From assembly GCF_000165425.1 (NCBI RefSeq), contig NW_001799626.1:298287-362286 (forward strand): a DNA stretch of 64,000 nucleotides, read 5' to 3'. Position 1 is the first letter of the stretch. Each line of letters starts with the position of its first letter. The notes under the pieces are model-generated. The model saw only the letters and a program-made list of their open reading frames with translations. It ran no database searches and had not been told where the DNA came from. This DNA comes from Paramecium tetraurelia (Eukaryota; Ciliophora; Oligohymenophorea; Peniculida; Parameciidae). Both the position numbers and the translations under genes were made by a program. Below, in pieces: positions 1 to 10,878 of the stretch.

Positions 1-1941
1 CAAAGGACGACAATTACCAATTTCTCCTAGATTTTGTGAACATTTGCTATTCAAAGCATGACACTATTAGGAATCTCCATAAAATTCCTGACATTCTGCA
101 TTTTAATTAACACATCCATACTTCCCAGTAAATTTGCACCCCTCTAAAGTCTTATCACAATCTTATTGGGATAGAGCAGATTAATTATCTTAACACACTG
201 TGGAACGGCATTTTGAAGTAGCAGAATTGTAAACACATGGGATTTTACCATTATTGCCTTTGTAATGTGTGCACGTATCTTCATCTCCAAAGTAATCTTC
301 ACAAGGGGCTGAGACATCCACACAACCCAAACCACTAGCAACACATTTCCATAGAAAATATTAGCATTCTGTATTGGTTCTGTATTCCAAACCTGCATGT
401 TTGCATTATTTGTCAACGCAAGCTTAACCGTCCCAGAAACATTCAACATTTGATGAGTGTCTTAGACACATTCCCTTAGTAGAAAAATACTAGCATTGAT
501 TAGTCACACACTATTCAGTCCATTAGCATTTATCACTTGCCAAACAAGATATCTTTTATAGAGTGTTAGGACAAGTGTCACTCTAGACGCACTTAGTTCC
601 ATTACTTAAACAGTATGATTGAACATTCTTGCATTCTTCATTAGTTTAAAATTTAGCATTTTCACAAGCATTTACTGCACAATATCCATCCGATCCTTAT
701 GCACATTTACCATCTATTCCGACATACATTTTACATTTAACAGCATCCCCTTTATATTTATTACAATTCATCAACAACTTAGTACATTCCACACCATTAG
801 AAATGCAATTATATTAATAATCTCCACATTCCCTATCCGTTGAAAATTGAGCATCCGAACAAACCTTAGCATTGCATTATGAAGATTCCTCATAACTTGG
901 ACTAGTGCATTTCCCATCTGCCCCTATTCTTCTTTCACACTCAGATCTAAGACCTCTATAAGAACTACAATTCAATAGGATAGAAACACAACCAATCCCT
1001 GTTGTTTTGCACTTAGGTGAATAGGATTTACATTCTTCGTCAGTTGAATACTTATTTGGTGCATTTTCACAAACTCTTGCTTAACATTTACCCTTCGTTC
1101 CTTCTTCACAATAACCAGTATTTCCTATGTATTTCAAACACTAATCACCATCTCCTGAGTAGGTGGTGCAGGATTTCAATGTCTAATCTGTGCATCCAAT
1201 TCCTGTAGTTCTACATCCTTTTCTAAAGGATTGACATTATTGATCGGTATAATATGTCAATGGAGCATTAGCACAATCCTTAGATTAGCATTTGTCATTC
1301 TTTGATTCACATTAACCATCACTTCCAATCATGCCATCGCAATCTTTGTCATAATAATAGCAATTCACTCTTTTAGTTACACATCCTCTCCCACTTGTAA
1401 CGCATCCATTGATAAAAGAATTGCAAGCTTAGTCAGTATTCAGATACTCCGGAGCCTCTTCGCATCTCTAATCTCTGCAAGCAGTTTTTTCCCAAACGCA
1501 TTTCTTTGATCCTGAGGAACTTGTGACTGTACTACACAAAGGTTCACTTTCATTTAAAGAGCAGTCCCTTGGTATGATACACTGTATTCCATCACTTGTA
1601 CATTACATACTTACCTTTTAACATTCAATATGAGTTGTATAAACATAGCTAGTGCACCCACTAAATTGAATGCATTTTTTATTGTAGTATGCACAACCGA
1701 CTTTGTTTATACAAACCTCCTGTGTCAAATCTTTGCAATAAACACTCTCTGGTTCAGTCTCGCTTATTGGCTCATCCACTCTCTCTGCACAAGAGTTGCT
1801 CTTCCATTGACATTTGACATTTTATAAACAATCATTCTCTGATTTCAAATCCGTGCATGAACATACCTCGGAAACCTTTATTTTGCAGTGAACTGATAAC
1901 ATGAAACTCAGCAGAAATAAGTGATACAAACTATTACTCAT
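1..1941 (-). CDS. Cysteine-rich surface-antigen-like protein (3' end cut by window)
   Basis: An uninterrupted minus-strand frame (TAA/TAG = Gln) runs from the ATG at 1941 to base 1 without a TGA, giving at least 647 residues. The N-terminus (MSNSLYHLFLLSFMLSVHC) is a good signal peptide. The rest is dominated by regularly spaced Cys with short loops, for example CTSDGIQC, CVWEKTAC and CFWDGQACVDKQC, repeated through the whole length. This is the layout of Paramecium surface antigens and related cysteine-rich cell-surface proteins, which coat the cell and cilia and are GPI-anchored in the classical forms. The C-terminus is outside the window, so a GPI signal or membrane segment cannot be checked. 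The start lies only 19 bp from the divergent ATG at 1961. The family assignment rests on Cys periodicity and secretion; another Cys-rich secreted family is possible. Confidence 0.72.
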
Positions 1942-1960
1942 TGAATTTAAATTAATATTT

Positions 1961-2413
1961 ATGAAAAGAAGAATTGTGTAAATATTGGGGGTCTAAGGCT
2001 ATCCTGAATTCATCTCGGAACAATTTCAGCAGCACTATCAAAAACTATTGTTTGTGTAATCTTAATTGTGTAATTAGAGACCATCAGAAAATCCACTGCA
2101 TTTACAAAATCAACTTACTCTGTGTATATTTCAAAATTATCACTAATTCTAATTGTTAAAGAATTCCATTCGAATCTTAGAACACTCATAGATCCCTCAT
2201 TATGTAATTGGGATCGCATGTCCCCCAGTTGATGATACCCAAGAATAGGAAGTAAATATATCATTCCAATAGTATCTACAATTCAATGTTATTCTCATCG
2301 ACTCATTCTCATTGTAATTTTGTGAATTGGAAGAAATAAACCAAGACAAGCCAATAGATTTAGCTGAATTGAAGGATTTCAAAAATTCATAAAAATGCTG
2401 TATTATTTCTTGA
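1961..2413 (+). CDS. Ras-like small GTPase homologue with degenerate nucleotide-binding motifs and a C-terminal CaaX box
   Basis: A single intronless frame of 150 residues (Gln at TAA/TAG) ends in KCCIIS, a CaaX-type prenylation motif. Upstream, IPHYVIGIACPPVDDTQ sits where a Ras protein has the beta-5 strand and NKxD motif, and LTLCIFQNYHQFQLLKNSI sits where beta-4/alpha-3 would be. The N-terminus (KRRIVQILGVQGYPEF) resembles beta-1 with the G1 loop, but the GKS/T is missing. The NKxD is also missing. It would be membrane-attached by a prenyl group but probably does not hydrolyse GTP. It starts 19 bp from the divergent surface-antigen ATG and ends 29 bp before the next gene. The Ras relation is inference from layout plus CaaX; the protein itself is well supported. 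Confidence 0.5.
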
Positions 2414-2442
2414 ATTTTATATAAATTTAATTTTTGTTTCAA

Positions 2443-2891
2443 ATGGACCTAGAAAAATACTTAGCGCAATTCCCAAATTCAAATACAAACCTGAATAAGT
2501 TCATCTAAAAGGATAGCCTCAATCTATAATGCACCTACATCCCACCAGTGGCTATACTCCATAAACCACAACAGAAAATAGATTTCTCAGATGTTATGAA
2601 TTTACTGCAAAATTATCAAAATTATAACACACGCGAATTTCGATAAAGTCATATTGATTTTGACGAGAAAACTTGTACTTGTTATATTTTAATTCAGTCT
2701 ATGTCACTATTCACGATGAAAAGAAATCCATTTTGAAGGACGGAGACGATAATGCAATTGTTATTATTAATTCTTAAAATATCATTACAGTTGGTATTGT
2801 AGATTCATTTTCAAAGTCTAAAAAATAATTCCTCTAAACCTTATATCTTTTTGATAAATTGAAAAATGATAATTATAAGTAATTGTTTTGA
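2443..2891 (+). CDS. Uncharacterised protein, one 23-nt intron; 3' end uncertain
   Basis: Starts MDLEKYLAQFPNSNTNLNKF. The first exon runs to 2674 and a 23-nt GT..AG intron (2675-2697) restores the frame to FYVTIHDEKKSILKDGDDNA and onward to a TGA at 2889-2891, giving about 141 residues. I recognise no domain. Just past the TGA the same frame goes on in protein-like style (NSFTSKIGKDTIFIIKLQIK, then EFEKQLLRVDVYFIVYDSF) to about 3090, and further protein-like text follows in another frame to about 3300. So the gene may be longer, with a missed intron, or it may be a truncated or decaying copy. The spliced first part is convincing; the end is not. Confidence 0.5.
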
Positions 2892-3483
2892 TTCAATATT
2901 ATATTATTATTCAACTCTTTTACTTCTAAAATTGGAAAAGATACTATTTTTATAATTAAATTATAAATAAAATAGGAATTTGAAAAATAATTACTAAGAG
3001 TGGATGTATATTTTATAGTTTATGACTCTTTTAACCATTTATTAACTAATTACAATTCTACATTTATGCTTATTTTGTATCTATATTAATGATTTATATT
3101 TTTATCAAATCCCATGTCTTAAAAGTATTATTATTTATAGACTGTAATTAATATCTTTTTGTAAATTTAAACAAGGTTAATTTTATCATTGCAGAAGGAT
3201 TTGTCTAAAATTAGATTGAATCTTTCAATTTTTAAAGTTATTTTATAAATCCTATAGTTCCATTATTCTCTTCTTTTCTTTTCTTTTCTTTTGATATTCA
3301 TTAATGATTTATACTTCTCAATATTATTTTCAGTTGCCTTTGATAAAATATATTAATTTAAATCTTTTAAGTAGAGTGACACACCGAGGAGGTGAAGATT
3401 AAGTCTAAAGTGAGGGGGAATCGATAATTTTCTTTATTCAATAAGTGAGTTTGTATTATATATTAATAAATTCCCAAAATATT
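2892..3483. other. Stretch without a settled gene
   Basis: Holds protein-like segments that may be further exons of the gene at 2443 (see findings), then A+T-rich DNA leading to the kinase start at 3484. Confidence 0.4.
3271..3292. repeat. Short TTTTC pentanucleotide repeat
   Basis: About four tandem copies of a TTTTC/TTCTT unit on the plus strand in non-coding or uncertain DNA. No function is suggested. Confidence 0.7.
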
Positions 3484-4725
3484 ATGTTGGGAAATTTGGG
3501 TGTATAAATATGCAGAACAACTAGTAGCCAGTTGCCTGCATAGGATCTCGATTAGACCTACATCATTTAAAGGCATGTCGGATAAGGAAAATACGGGTGA
3601 TTTAATACTCTATTAAGTAGATAGGTCTTTAAGGCTCAAAACAAATTGAATAAGTAGATTGTTGCCTTAAAAAAAATCAAGCAAGAGAAGGAGGCCAATG
3701 GAGTAAAATCTATTTAAGTAATTAGTTTCCGAGAACGGCAATGAGAGAAATTCATTTGCTTTCATCGATGAAGCATGAAAATATAGTGAGTTTCAAGGAA
3801 GTTATTGTTCAATCTAGTAAGGAAAAAGCAGTAATTATGTATAGAGAGCACTTTTCTGGTTTTGGAATACATGGACACAGACTTGCATAATCTTTTGTAG
3901 AGGCGAATAGTATTTGGTTTGGATTAAGTTCGATGTTTGATGTATTAGATACTAGATGCTCTTACTTATCTGCATTCTAGGAATGTGTACCATAGGGATT
4001 TGAAGCGTATCCACAACTATATTTTAAAGCTAATAACATACTATACAACGACAAGGGATAAGTAAAGATCTGCGATTTTGGAATGGCCAATGAATATTCA
4101 AAAAGGAGACCATAAACCAAGCGAATATTGGTTCCCCAATACAGAGCTCCTGAAATCTATTTGGGCGGTGTATTTTGCTTCGTATTTAACAAGAATAGCA
4201 GTACGATTGTTCGGTTGATGTGTGGTCAGCTGGCATCCTCTTTCTTGAGCTAATAGTAAAACAAAGTCCCTTTGTGTTGGCAAAATCGGAATTTCAATGT
4301 TTTGCTAAAATAATAGATCTTTGTGGAACTCCTACGGAAGGTTTGAATTTTATTTTTTCTTTTATGGTGATTGGTCAGATGCGAATTCACTTCCACATTA
4401 CCATGAATATATCAAAGGACCCAAAGAAAGAACATTGCGAAAGGTACTTGCACGCTCAATCAAGTGCCCCGCCTTAATTAATCGATCTTATTGATAGAAT
4501 GCTCACTCTGAATCCAGCAAAGAGAATCAAAGCCTAAGAAGCATTGAAACACTAATACTTCGAAAACAGGATCTTTGTCATGTGATTTATTATATCCCTT
4601 AAGGCAGGATGCCCAGAATAGAATAGGATGCACAGCCACCAAAGGACCCTCCCATTCAAAAGAAGGTAAAACAGGAGCAACAAAAACCTTTATTACAGGG
4701 TATCAAAATTAATAAATGTATGTGA
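3484..4725 (+). CDS. CDK-like protein kinase (CDK9/CDK12-type sequence), possibly defective near its C-lobe
   Basis: After removing several 21-28 nt introns the frame gives an ordered CDK: Gly loop VGQGKYGRQVFKA, VALKKIK with the catalytic Lys, the PSTAIRE-equivalent helix FPRTAMREI, LVLEYMDTDLHNLL, HRDLKP, DFG as CDFGMA, QYRAPEIYLGEQQYDCSVDVW, CGTPTE, and finally LIDLIDRMLTLNPAKRI and HQYFENRIF. FPxTAxREI is the form seen in transcriptional CDKs such as CDK9 and CDK12, so a nuclear cyclin-dependent kinase is likely. A last 26-nt intron (4582-4607) leads to a short Lys/Gln tail and TGA at 4723-4725. Start ATG 3484 gives MLGNLGVQICRTTSSQ before the kinase. Between CGTPTE and LIDLID the expected sequence (WSDANSLPHYHEYIKGP) lies out of frame, which suggests a lost splice acceptor and a one-base insertion (see findings). 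Confidence 0.8.
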
Positions 4726-4886
4726 TTATATATTATATCTATATAAATATTAAGTTAATTAAGAATTTTTTATTAATCAACTTTTTGTTAGGCAAGACAC
4801 ATTTAATTAGTTGGATGTACATTTAATTAGTTAAATACGATAACAAAACACTTTATATTATATAATAAAATATATATATAAAATAA

Positions 4887-6536
4887 TCAATTGTCTTCTT
4901 CATCCTTATAATCAGGAAAGTCTTCCTCATCTGCATTGGGAAATTCCTCAATGTTGTCTATTAATTTTGGGACTTCAAAACAAAAAACATCCTTAATTAA
5001 AATAAATACGTTTTCATCAAAATCTTTTATTGGTTGAATAAATTCTATTTTGATTCCGTCCTCATGATACTCAGCTTCTAAACTTGTATGTGGTTGACTT
5101 GATTCTCTCTCATTTTGATGAGACAAAGTCTTAAACAATTTGGGATCTATCACAACATACTCAGTTGAATAGTTATTCATAAAGCCCTTATAGAGATCCT
5201 CTTTGAACCCATCAGTATTGAATGCACTTTATGGATATTTCTTTATGTATTTGTGTTAGTAATCTTTTAATTTAGATTCAAAACTGATGACCTTCTAAAC
5301 AGTATTTTGAATAGTACTCAATTTGTGACCGACTCCTGCAAATATTAAATTGGGTTTTACCTCTAGTTTGATCTTCATGGCCATCCTATTTATAAATGCT
5401 AACTCCCATTTTCTCCACTTGATCTAGGATGATCAATTCATCATCCATAAGATCCTTAGAAATTTGAATGTCCTAAGACAATCCAATTGAACTCTAAGAT
5501 TTCTCAGCTATTCTAACATACTCCTCAATAGCCCCTATTATTCTTGTATCAATTCTAGCTATCTCACTTGTATTGATATCAGAATATCCTTTGATGTAGA
5601 GTCTGGTATTTATGAAATTTACGAGGACTTCATTGTTTTTCAGAAAATGATTGTATAATTCTTTGAATTGTTTGACCTCATTAAGTGGCATTTTGAGCAA
5701 CCTCTCAATCAGAATGACAATCAAAATGTATGAGTTATAATACAAATTTAGCATTGTAAACAATAGCAATTAATAGACATACTGATTCAATCGGTATTTT
5801 AATAACCCATTTCTATCGTGTATAGATATCTTATATTTAGATATGATTCTTACATCAACTATTTAATCAAATAATTGTTATCCTTTATTGAATTCCTCGA
5901 AAATATTTTCAGCAGATTATTACTTAAAATAGTTCTTCTTCTCTTCCTTAGGAGTGTTGAAACTTGATTTCTTGATTGAGTACAGAGTAGCCTTCTTCTT
6001 CAAATAGAGGTAATACTTTCTAATGAATGAATCCATGGACAGACTTTCTATTAGGTTTATAAAAGAATTACTATATTTGGGATCTCGTTCAACATAGTTT
6101 TCTACATAATTGATATTCATATCTGCTATGTCTGAGACAAAGAACCTATACTCAATGCATCTGTCTAGGATAATTAAGTTTTTAATGATGTAATTCCAAT
6201 AGATTTTAGATTGCGATGATTCCAATTTGGCTAGGATTGTGGTGAATCCAACTTGAGGACGTGTTTCAGGATCCTTGCCAGAAAGTGTAAGCATTATGGC
6301 TAATAATATTTAAATGGAATACCCTCGATGTCACTTTCATTCGGATAATAATAATCCCCTTTGTAGGTAGCAGATAATCTAGCTTTTTCAAATGTCGAAG
6401 TACCTCCAAACTGTACTATATTACGAACTAAATTAGTAATCATTTTATAAATGAAATAATTTAGAATATATTTCTTAATAATCATTGCTCTAATCAATCC
6501 TTCCTTCTCCATCTACTAGACCCTATTACTTTCCAT
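4887..6536 (-). CDS. ANTH-domain-like (AP180/CALM-type) clathrin adaptor candidate
   Basis: Minus-strand gene with Gln at TAA/TAG and a 23-nt intron near 6310 that joins NESDIE to AIMLTLSGKDPETRPQ. Spliced, the N-terminal half reads TFEKARLSATYKGDYYYPNE, then WNYIIKNLIILDRCIEYRFF and later ILIERLLKMPLNEVKQF. This order (KAT-like segment, conserved hydrophobic helix, then a long all-helical part) is that of ANTH domains, which bind phosphoinositides and clathrin at endocytic pits. The C-terminal third is acidic (DFPDYKDEEDN at the end). Start is uncertain between ATGs at 6542, 6536 and 6512; TGA is at 4887-4889. It is divergent from the sensor-kinase gene with almost no spacer. The fold is inferred by eye, so treat the family as probable only. 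Confidence 0.5.
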
Positions 6537-6549
6537 AAACATTTGCTTA

Positions 6550-9261
6550 ATGCTGGTCAATCAATACTTAAGTTATCACAAATATTTTAACATTCAAAAA
6601 TTGGACAATGTGATGATTTACTTAAAATGGATAGCCATGTACGCTTAACTATCTCAGAGTTGTTCACAACAGCAGATATGTGCTCAACTTATACTGCTCA
6701 CTGAACTTGATTTGTTTATCAAGACAATAATTGTGATTGGATCTTCAATTAATTCGGTCTTACAACCAAATATTTTTGAGTTTTACTTGACTATTCCCTA
6801 CATGATATTGATCTTAGGTGTGATGCTATATGATTATTGGAATAATAATTAAGAAAAACAAAATAGTAACATTCAACTCTAATAAACTAAGTTTATCAAT
6901 CTTAAATAGTAGTCAAATTAATTTGATAGATAGTCTTCTTAATTATAGATCCAAGAAAATGCACTCAAGTCTCCTGATTTAGAATGTTAAGATCAATAAA
7001 ATAGTCCAATGGTTCTAGACATGCAATGCAATGAAGAAGAAGATGTCCTAGCACACATGTATCAATATCTATAACCCAACATTTAGGGCATGGATTCACA
7101 ATTAATCTATTTTAGTCTATAATCAAAATTTCGAGATTACCTACTAAAACTTTTACTTGGGAAAACTTAATAATCTCCAAAGTAAAGGGGTGAATCACGA
7201 TTACGAGCAAGTCTTTCTAGAATCTGTGATAGAAATCGGAAGTAGGGAAGTAAATGATTTATTTGGGAATTCAGAATTAGACTTAGACTAAGAAGAGTAT
7301 TTCATTCTAATATCACATTCATTAGTTCCTTGATTTTAGACAGCACTGTACATAGTCGATATAAGATAAAGGGTGGATTACACAAAATAAGACAGATGAT
7401 AGCTGCTTTATTTAGCAATTACTAAAAGTATGACTACATCATTTAATTTTAAGATGGAAATTCTTTACTTTTACTCTCTTCAAAATAAAAAGCAACGAAC
7501 TTGATTTCAGGAATATTCAGATTAAGGTGTTGGTTACTGAAGTGAAATCAAAGCTATATACACTCTTCATGTTTGAGGCAATGCAAAAGGTGTCTTCAAA
7601 AAGAGTGTTAGATGAACCACTTCAATTTTAAAATGTTTTCTAAACCTTTCTTTCTGAATCCAACAATTACATCAATGTTATACATTTGTTGCTTCTTCTT
7701 TGTTCACATGAACATGAAAAGAATGCAGGTAAAATTTCAAAAGAATACTTAAAACAAATGAGAATGAGCACTTAAAAATTTATGATTTTTCTTGGAACCA
7801 TGAAAGATCTAACTCTTTAACTTACAAACCAATTGATTTTCAGAAATTCAACATTCAAACTTGCTGATATCCTGGATGAACTCTAACTCATTTACGAAGA
7901 TTGCTTAAAAATTAAGGAAATTTCAATCGTTCCAATTATCGATACCGATATGATTGTGTTCAATGATTCAGATCGTGTATAACTATTTATATTATTTAGA
8001 CAAAATAAATTCTGAAATGCCTTTTCGAAATAGCTATTAAATACACTGTCACTTCCAAAATTAGAATAGATATTCATCAAGTATCACCAAACAATTATCA
8101 ATTTTAAATAAAAGACATCCCCTTTAAGGAAGAAAGTCAAAAGTCATAATATCAAGCAGTTCTAAGAAACACAGCCTCGTTAATGAAAACCAACTGCAAG
8201 GATTTCGACATGAGTAATCTATTGGAATTGCAAGTTTCTGCGATTCTAGCCTTTTTACTTTCTGGATCTCTTCGTAAACCTTTAGAATTGAGCTTGGATA
8301 GTCACTTCTAAGGCACTTTCACATTTACTGTTGAATCCCTTCCAATCAACACTAAACATGGTTATCTTGCTTAACAAATCAAACCTAAACGTGCATTTGA
8401 AACATCACTCTCCATGCTATTGGCCTAAGCTTAAGACAGTTCTCATTACAAGAATGAGGAATCTAAATACATGTCTTTCACTTAGATTTCAAAGCAGTAC
8501 TCACTAAAACCAGATGTCCCATTTGATTTATAAAGTGCTCATTTCTCACAAATATCCAAAATCAAATAGGAGTCTCCTCAAATCAAACCCCTTTAGGCTC
8601 ATAAGCCTCAAAGCAAATTCAGGTGGAACTTACAAAATATAGGATTCCCTGTTTCCAAAAAGTTTGAACACCAACAACCCATCAAAAGTAATCAAGAGTG
8701 ATTCTGCAGTCAATGAATCTTCCAAACCTATGACTAGTGCTTTGGATTTTGGAGAAAGCACCAATCCAAATATCGACCCTCCAGAGTTGAGTCCTAAGTT
8801 TCTACATTCTGTGATCAAGTTCAAATTAACTAATCAATGCTGTTCAAAGGTCATAATTGCAGACAACGATTATTTGAATGTTTCCGTTCTTTAAATCCTA
8901 CTCAATAAATATGAAGTCAAGTCTGATAAAGCATTTACACAATAGTAAACTCTTTAGCTGATTAAAAGCAAGTCTCTTAATCCCTGCAGATGCAAAAACA
9001 GCTCCTATTTATTGTATTTTATTGATGCCTCCTTGCCAGTATGTATTTATGCCTATATAGCAATCAGCTGTGGATTTGATAAAGGAAATAAAACGACTGT
9101 TTAAATCTTTGCAAGTGGACAAAGGCTTCATCATTGCCATGGCTAGTTATAGTGATATGGATTTGAAGTTGAGTTGTTTCAACTCTGGAATCGATTATTT
9201 CATCACTAAACCTTTCGATCTGTTTGAGTTAACTGCTATTCTTTAGTATATATAATTTTGA
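6550..9261 (+). CDS. Membrane hybrid sensor protein: PAS-like domain, histidine-kinase-like core, response-regulator receiver
   Basis: After short introns are removed the protein starts with membrane helices (LFIKTIIVIGSSINSVL and FYLTIPYMILILGVMLY). A Gln-rich linker follows, then a PAS-like stretch (SILVYNQNFEITYQNF). The C-terminus is a clear receiver domain: VIIADNDYLNVSVLQILL (acidic pocket), FIDASLP (phospho-acceptor Asp, split by a 22-nt intron), IIAMASYSDMD, and FITKPFD with the conserved Lys. A hybrid histidine kinase would normally have an H-box and an N/G-box ATPase between these parts. The region is present (about 7500-8600) but I cannot find a clean H-box or N-box, so kinase activity is doubtful. 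Start 6550 is the first ATG after a TGA; 6613 is an alternative. TGA at 9259-9261. Confidence 0.65.
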
Positions 9262-9330
9262 AACAAATATACCAGCAATTTGGTTTCTATTAATTTTATA
9301 ATTATTACACACTTCTCTTTAAAAACACAA

Positions 9331-10336
9331 ATGTACAAAGACCTTGACATCAACGAATTAGAGAAGCTAAAGAAGGAGGAAGCCATGGTATCTCTCAGAA
9401 AAGCCACAACCAACATAAAGGTGAGTTATTGTTATTCATCCAATAGGAAAGGTTTGGATAATCTAATTATGATATTCTGGACGAGGAGTTTAAATCGAAA
9501 ACTATTGGATTAGTTACAAGGGAAGAATTTAAAAGGAAGAGAGAGAATATTGATAGGATCTACGTTTAAGATCTTAAAATTAAATAAGAAGAGGAGGAGA
9601 AGAAGAAGCTGGAGTTAAAGTAAAAGAGGAAATAAGAATATAAATTGAAAACTACGCTGTTGAGCTTTGATTAAGAATAGCAGGAGATGAATGAGAAGAG
9701 AAACTACGGAAAGGATATAAGTGTAGATACATTATATCTACCAGATATGAATAGAGAAAAGAAAATCGAAGAGCTCACTAAAATATTCACTGGTATGTCT
9801 ACTTTGATCTTATTAGGTATTAGATGAATACTAGAAAAATATGGAATTATAAAAGGATTAACTTATTGACATTATATTTTAGTATTGGGATGCTTAAACT
9901 TGTACTCGAACTTTAAGAATCAGAAAAAAGACATCAATCAAGGAATTTTTGGAATTGGCAAGAAAAGAGATTATAAGAGATTTCGGATTTGTATGAATCA
10001 AACACTTAGTTTATTTAGTTGACTGAGTTTAGTCCTGATGATTTACTTTTTGTAGCCAACGCAATGATTTTGCCTCACAAACTTAGTTTTCATGAGATTA
10101 TCGCTTATAAAGTTAAGAATCGATCAGGAAAACCAATATTCTCCTTTGAATAGAGAAAGGTAATCAAACTATCATTTATTTGATATGTGTAGGTTCAGGC
10201 TAAAGGAAAAGAATATGAAGTGGAAGTCGAAAATTCAACTACTTGTAGGATTATTGAAAAATTCAGATATGAAAAAATCAAACATATCTATCCTTGTTCT
10301 AAATGGGAAGTTGTTGATATTAATAAGTACTAATGA
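9331..10336 (+). CDS. XAP5/FAM50 family nuclear protein
   Basis: Five exons are joined by introns of 26, 31, 28 and 33 nt. The protein runs MYKDLDINELEKLKKEEAM, then IGLVTREEFKRKRENIDR, a Lys/Glu-rich coiled segment, YWDAQTCTRTLRIRKKTSIK, FSPDDLLFVANAMILPHKLS and a C-terminal HIYPCSKWEVVD. GLVTREEFKRKRE and the closing (F/Y)P.S.WEV are hallmarks of XAP5/FAM50, a conserved nuclear family linked to splicing and, in algae, to cilia-gene expression. The length (about 290 aa) fits the family. The last sense codons are AAG TAC TAA before TGA. It follows the sensor-kinase gene by 69 bp on the same strand. Confidence 0.88.
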
Positions 10337-10382
10337 AAACTATGATGAGTGATTATTAAATTTAACGAATAAATTTTTACTA

Positions 10383-10790
10383 ATGTCTTCTGAGCAATAA
10401 CAATAACAAACGAAATTGCATAAATTGCAAAATTATTATCATCAATTCCAAAAGGCTGAAATCACTGGAACTTAATTGAAATCTCAATTATAAACTAATT
10501 TAAAAATCAGATGGAATCCAAATTTAGAAAATATCATTCATCAAGTAGATCCGTCATATACAGATTTTGTTAGATCAATCAATAAAACCAATAAGTACGT
10601 ACCCAAATAAACAACACCTAAATTGACTGAATAAATCAATTAACCCAAGAAAATAAGAACAGAACATATGTATTTTATAAATAAATTAAAATAGAGGACA
10701 TGCAGATTTACTTAAATGGGATTGAATGATGAGTAACTTAAATATATTTAAATACTTACTTATATCAATATTCCTATTTGTTCTTATTGA
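10383..10790 (+). CDS. Small uncharacterised Gln/Asn/Lys-rich protein
   Basis: One open frame from ATG 10383 to TGA 10788-10790, 135 residues, beginning MSSEQQQQTKLHKLQNYYHQ. It is basic and polar, with no domain I recognise. It lies 46 bp after the XAP5 stop and 88 bp before the next ATG, which fits the local gene spacing. Confidence 0.5.
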
Positions 10791-10878
10791 AAATTATTAA
10801 AAAGTACGTTTGCAATAAAACAGATTGGTTATCTAAAGTGGTTTATTGTTTTTTTTTATTTTCAACTTATAAAAATAA

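Noticed and set aside
144-449. Minus-strand frame of about 100 codons inside the surface-antigen-like gene
   Set aside because: It is out of phase with the Cys-rich frame, which is open through the whole region once TAA/TAG are read as Gln.
2200-2442. Minus-strand frame opposite the Ras-like gene
   Set aside because: It has no ATG (it would start at TTG) and lies antisense to a better protein that ends in a CaaX box.
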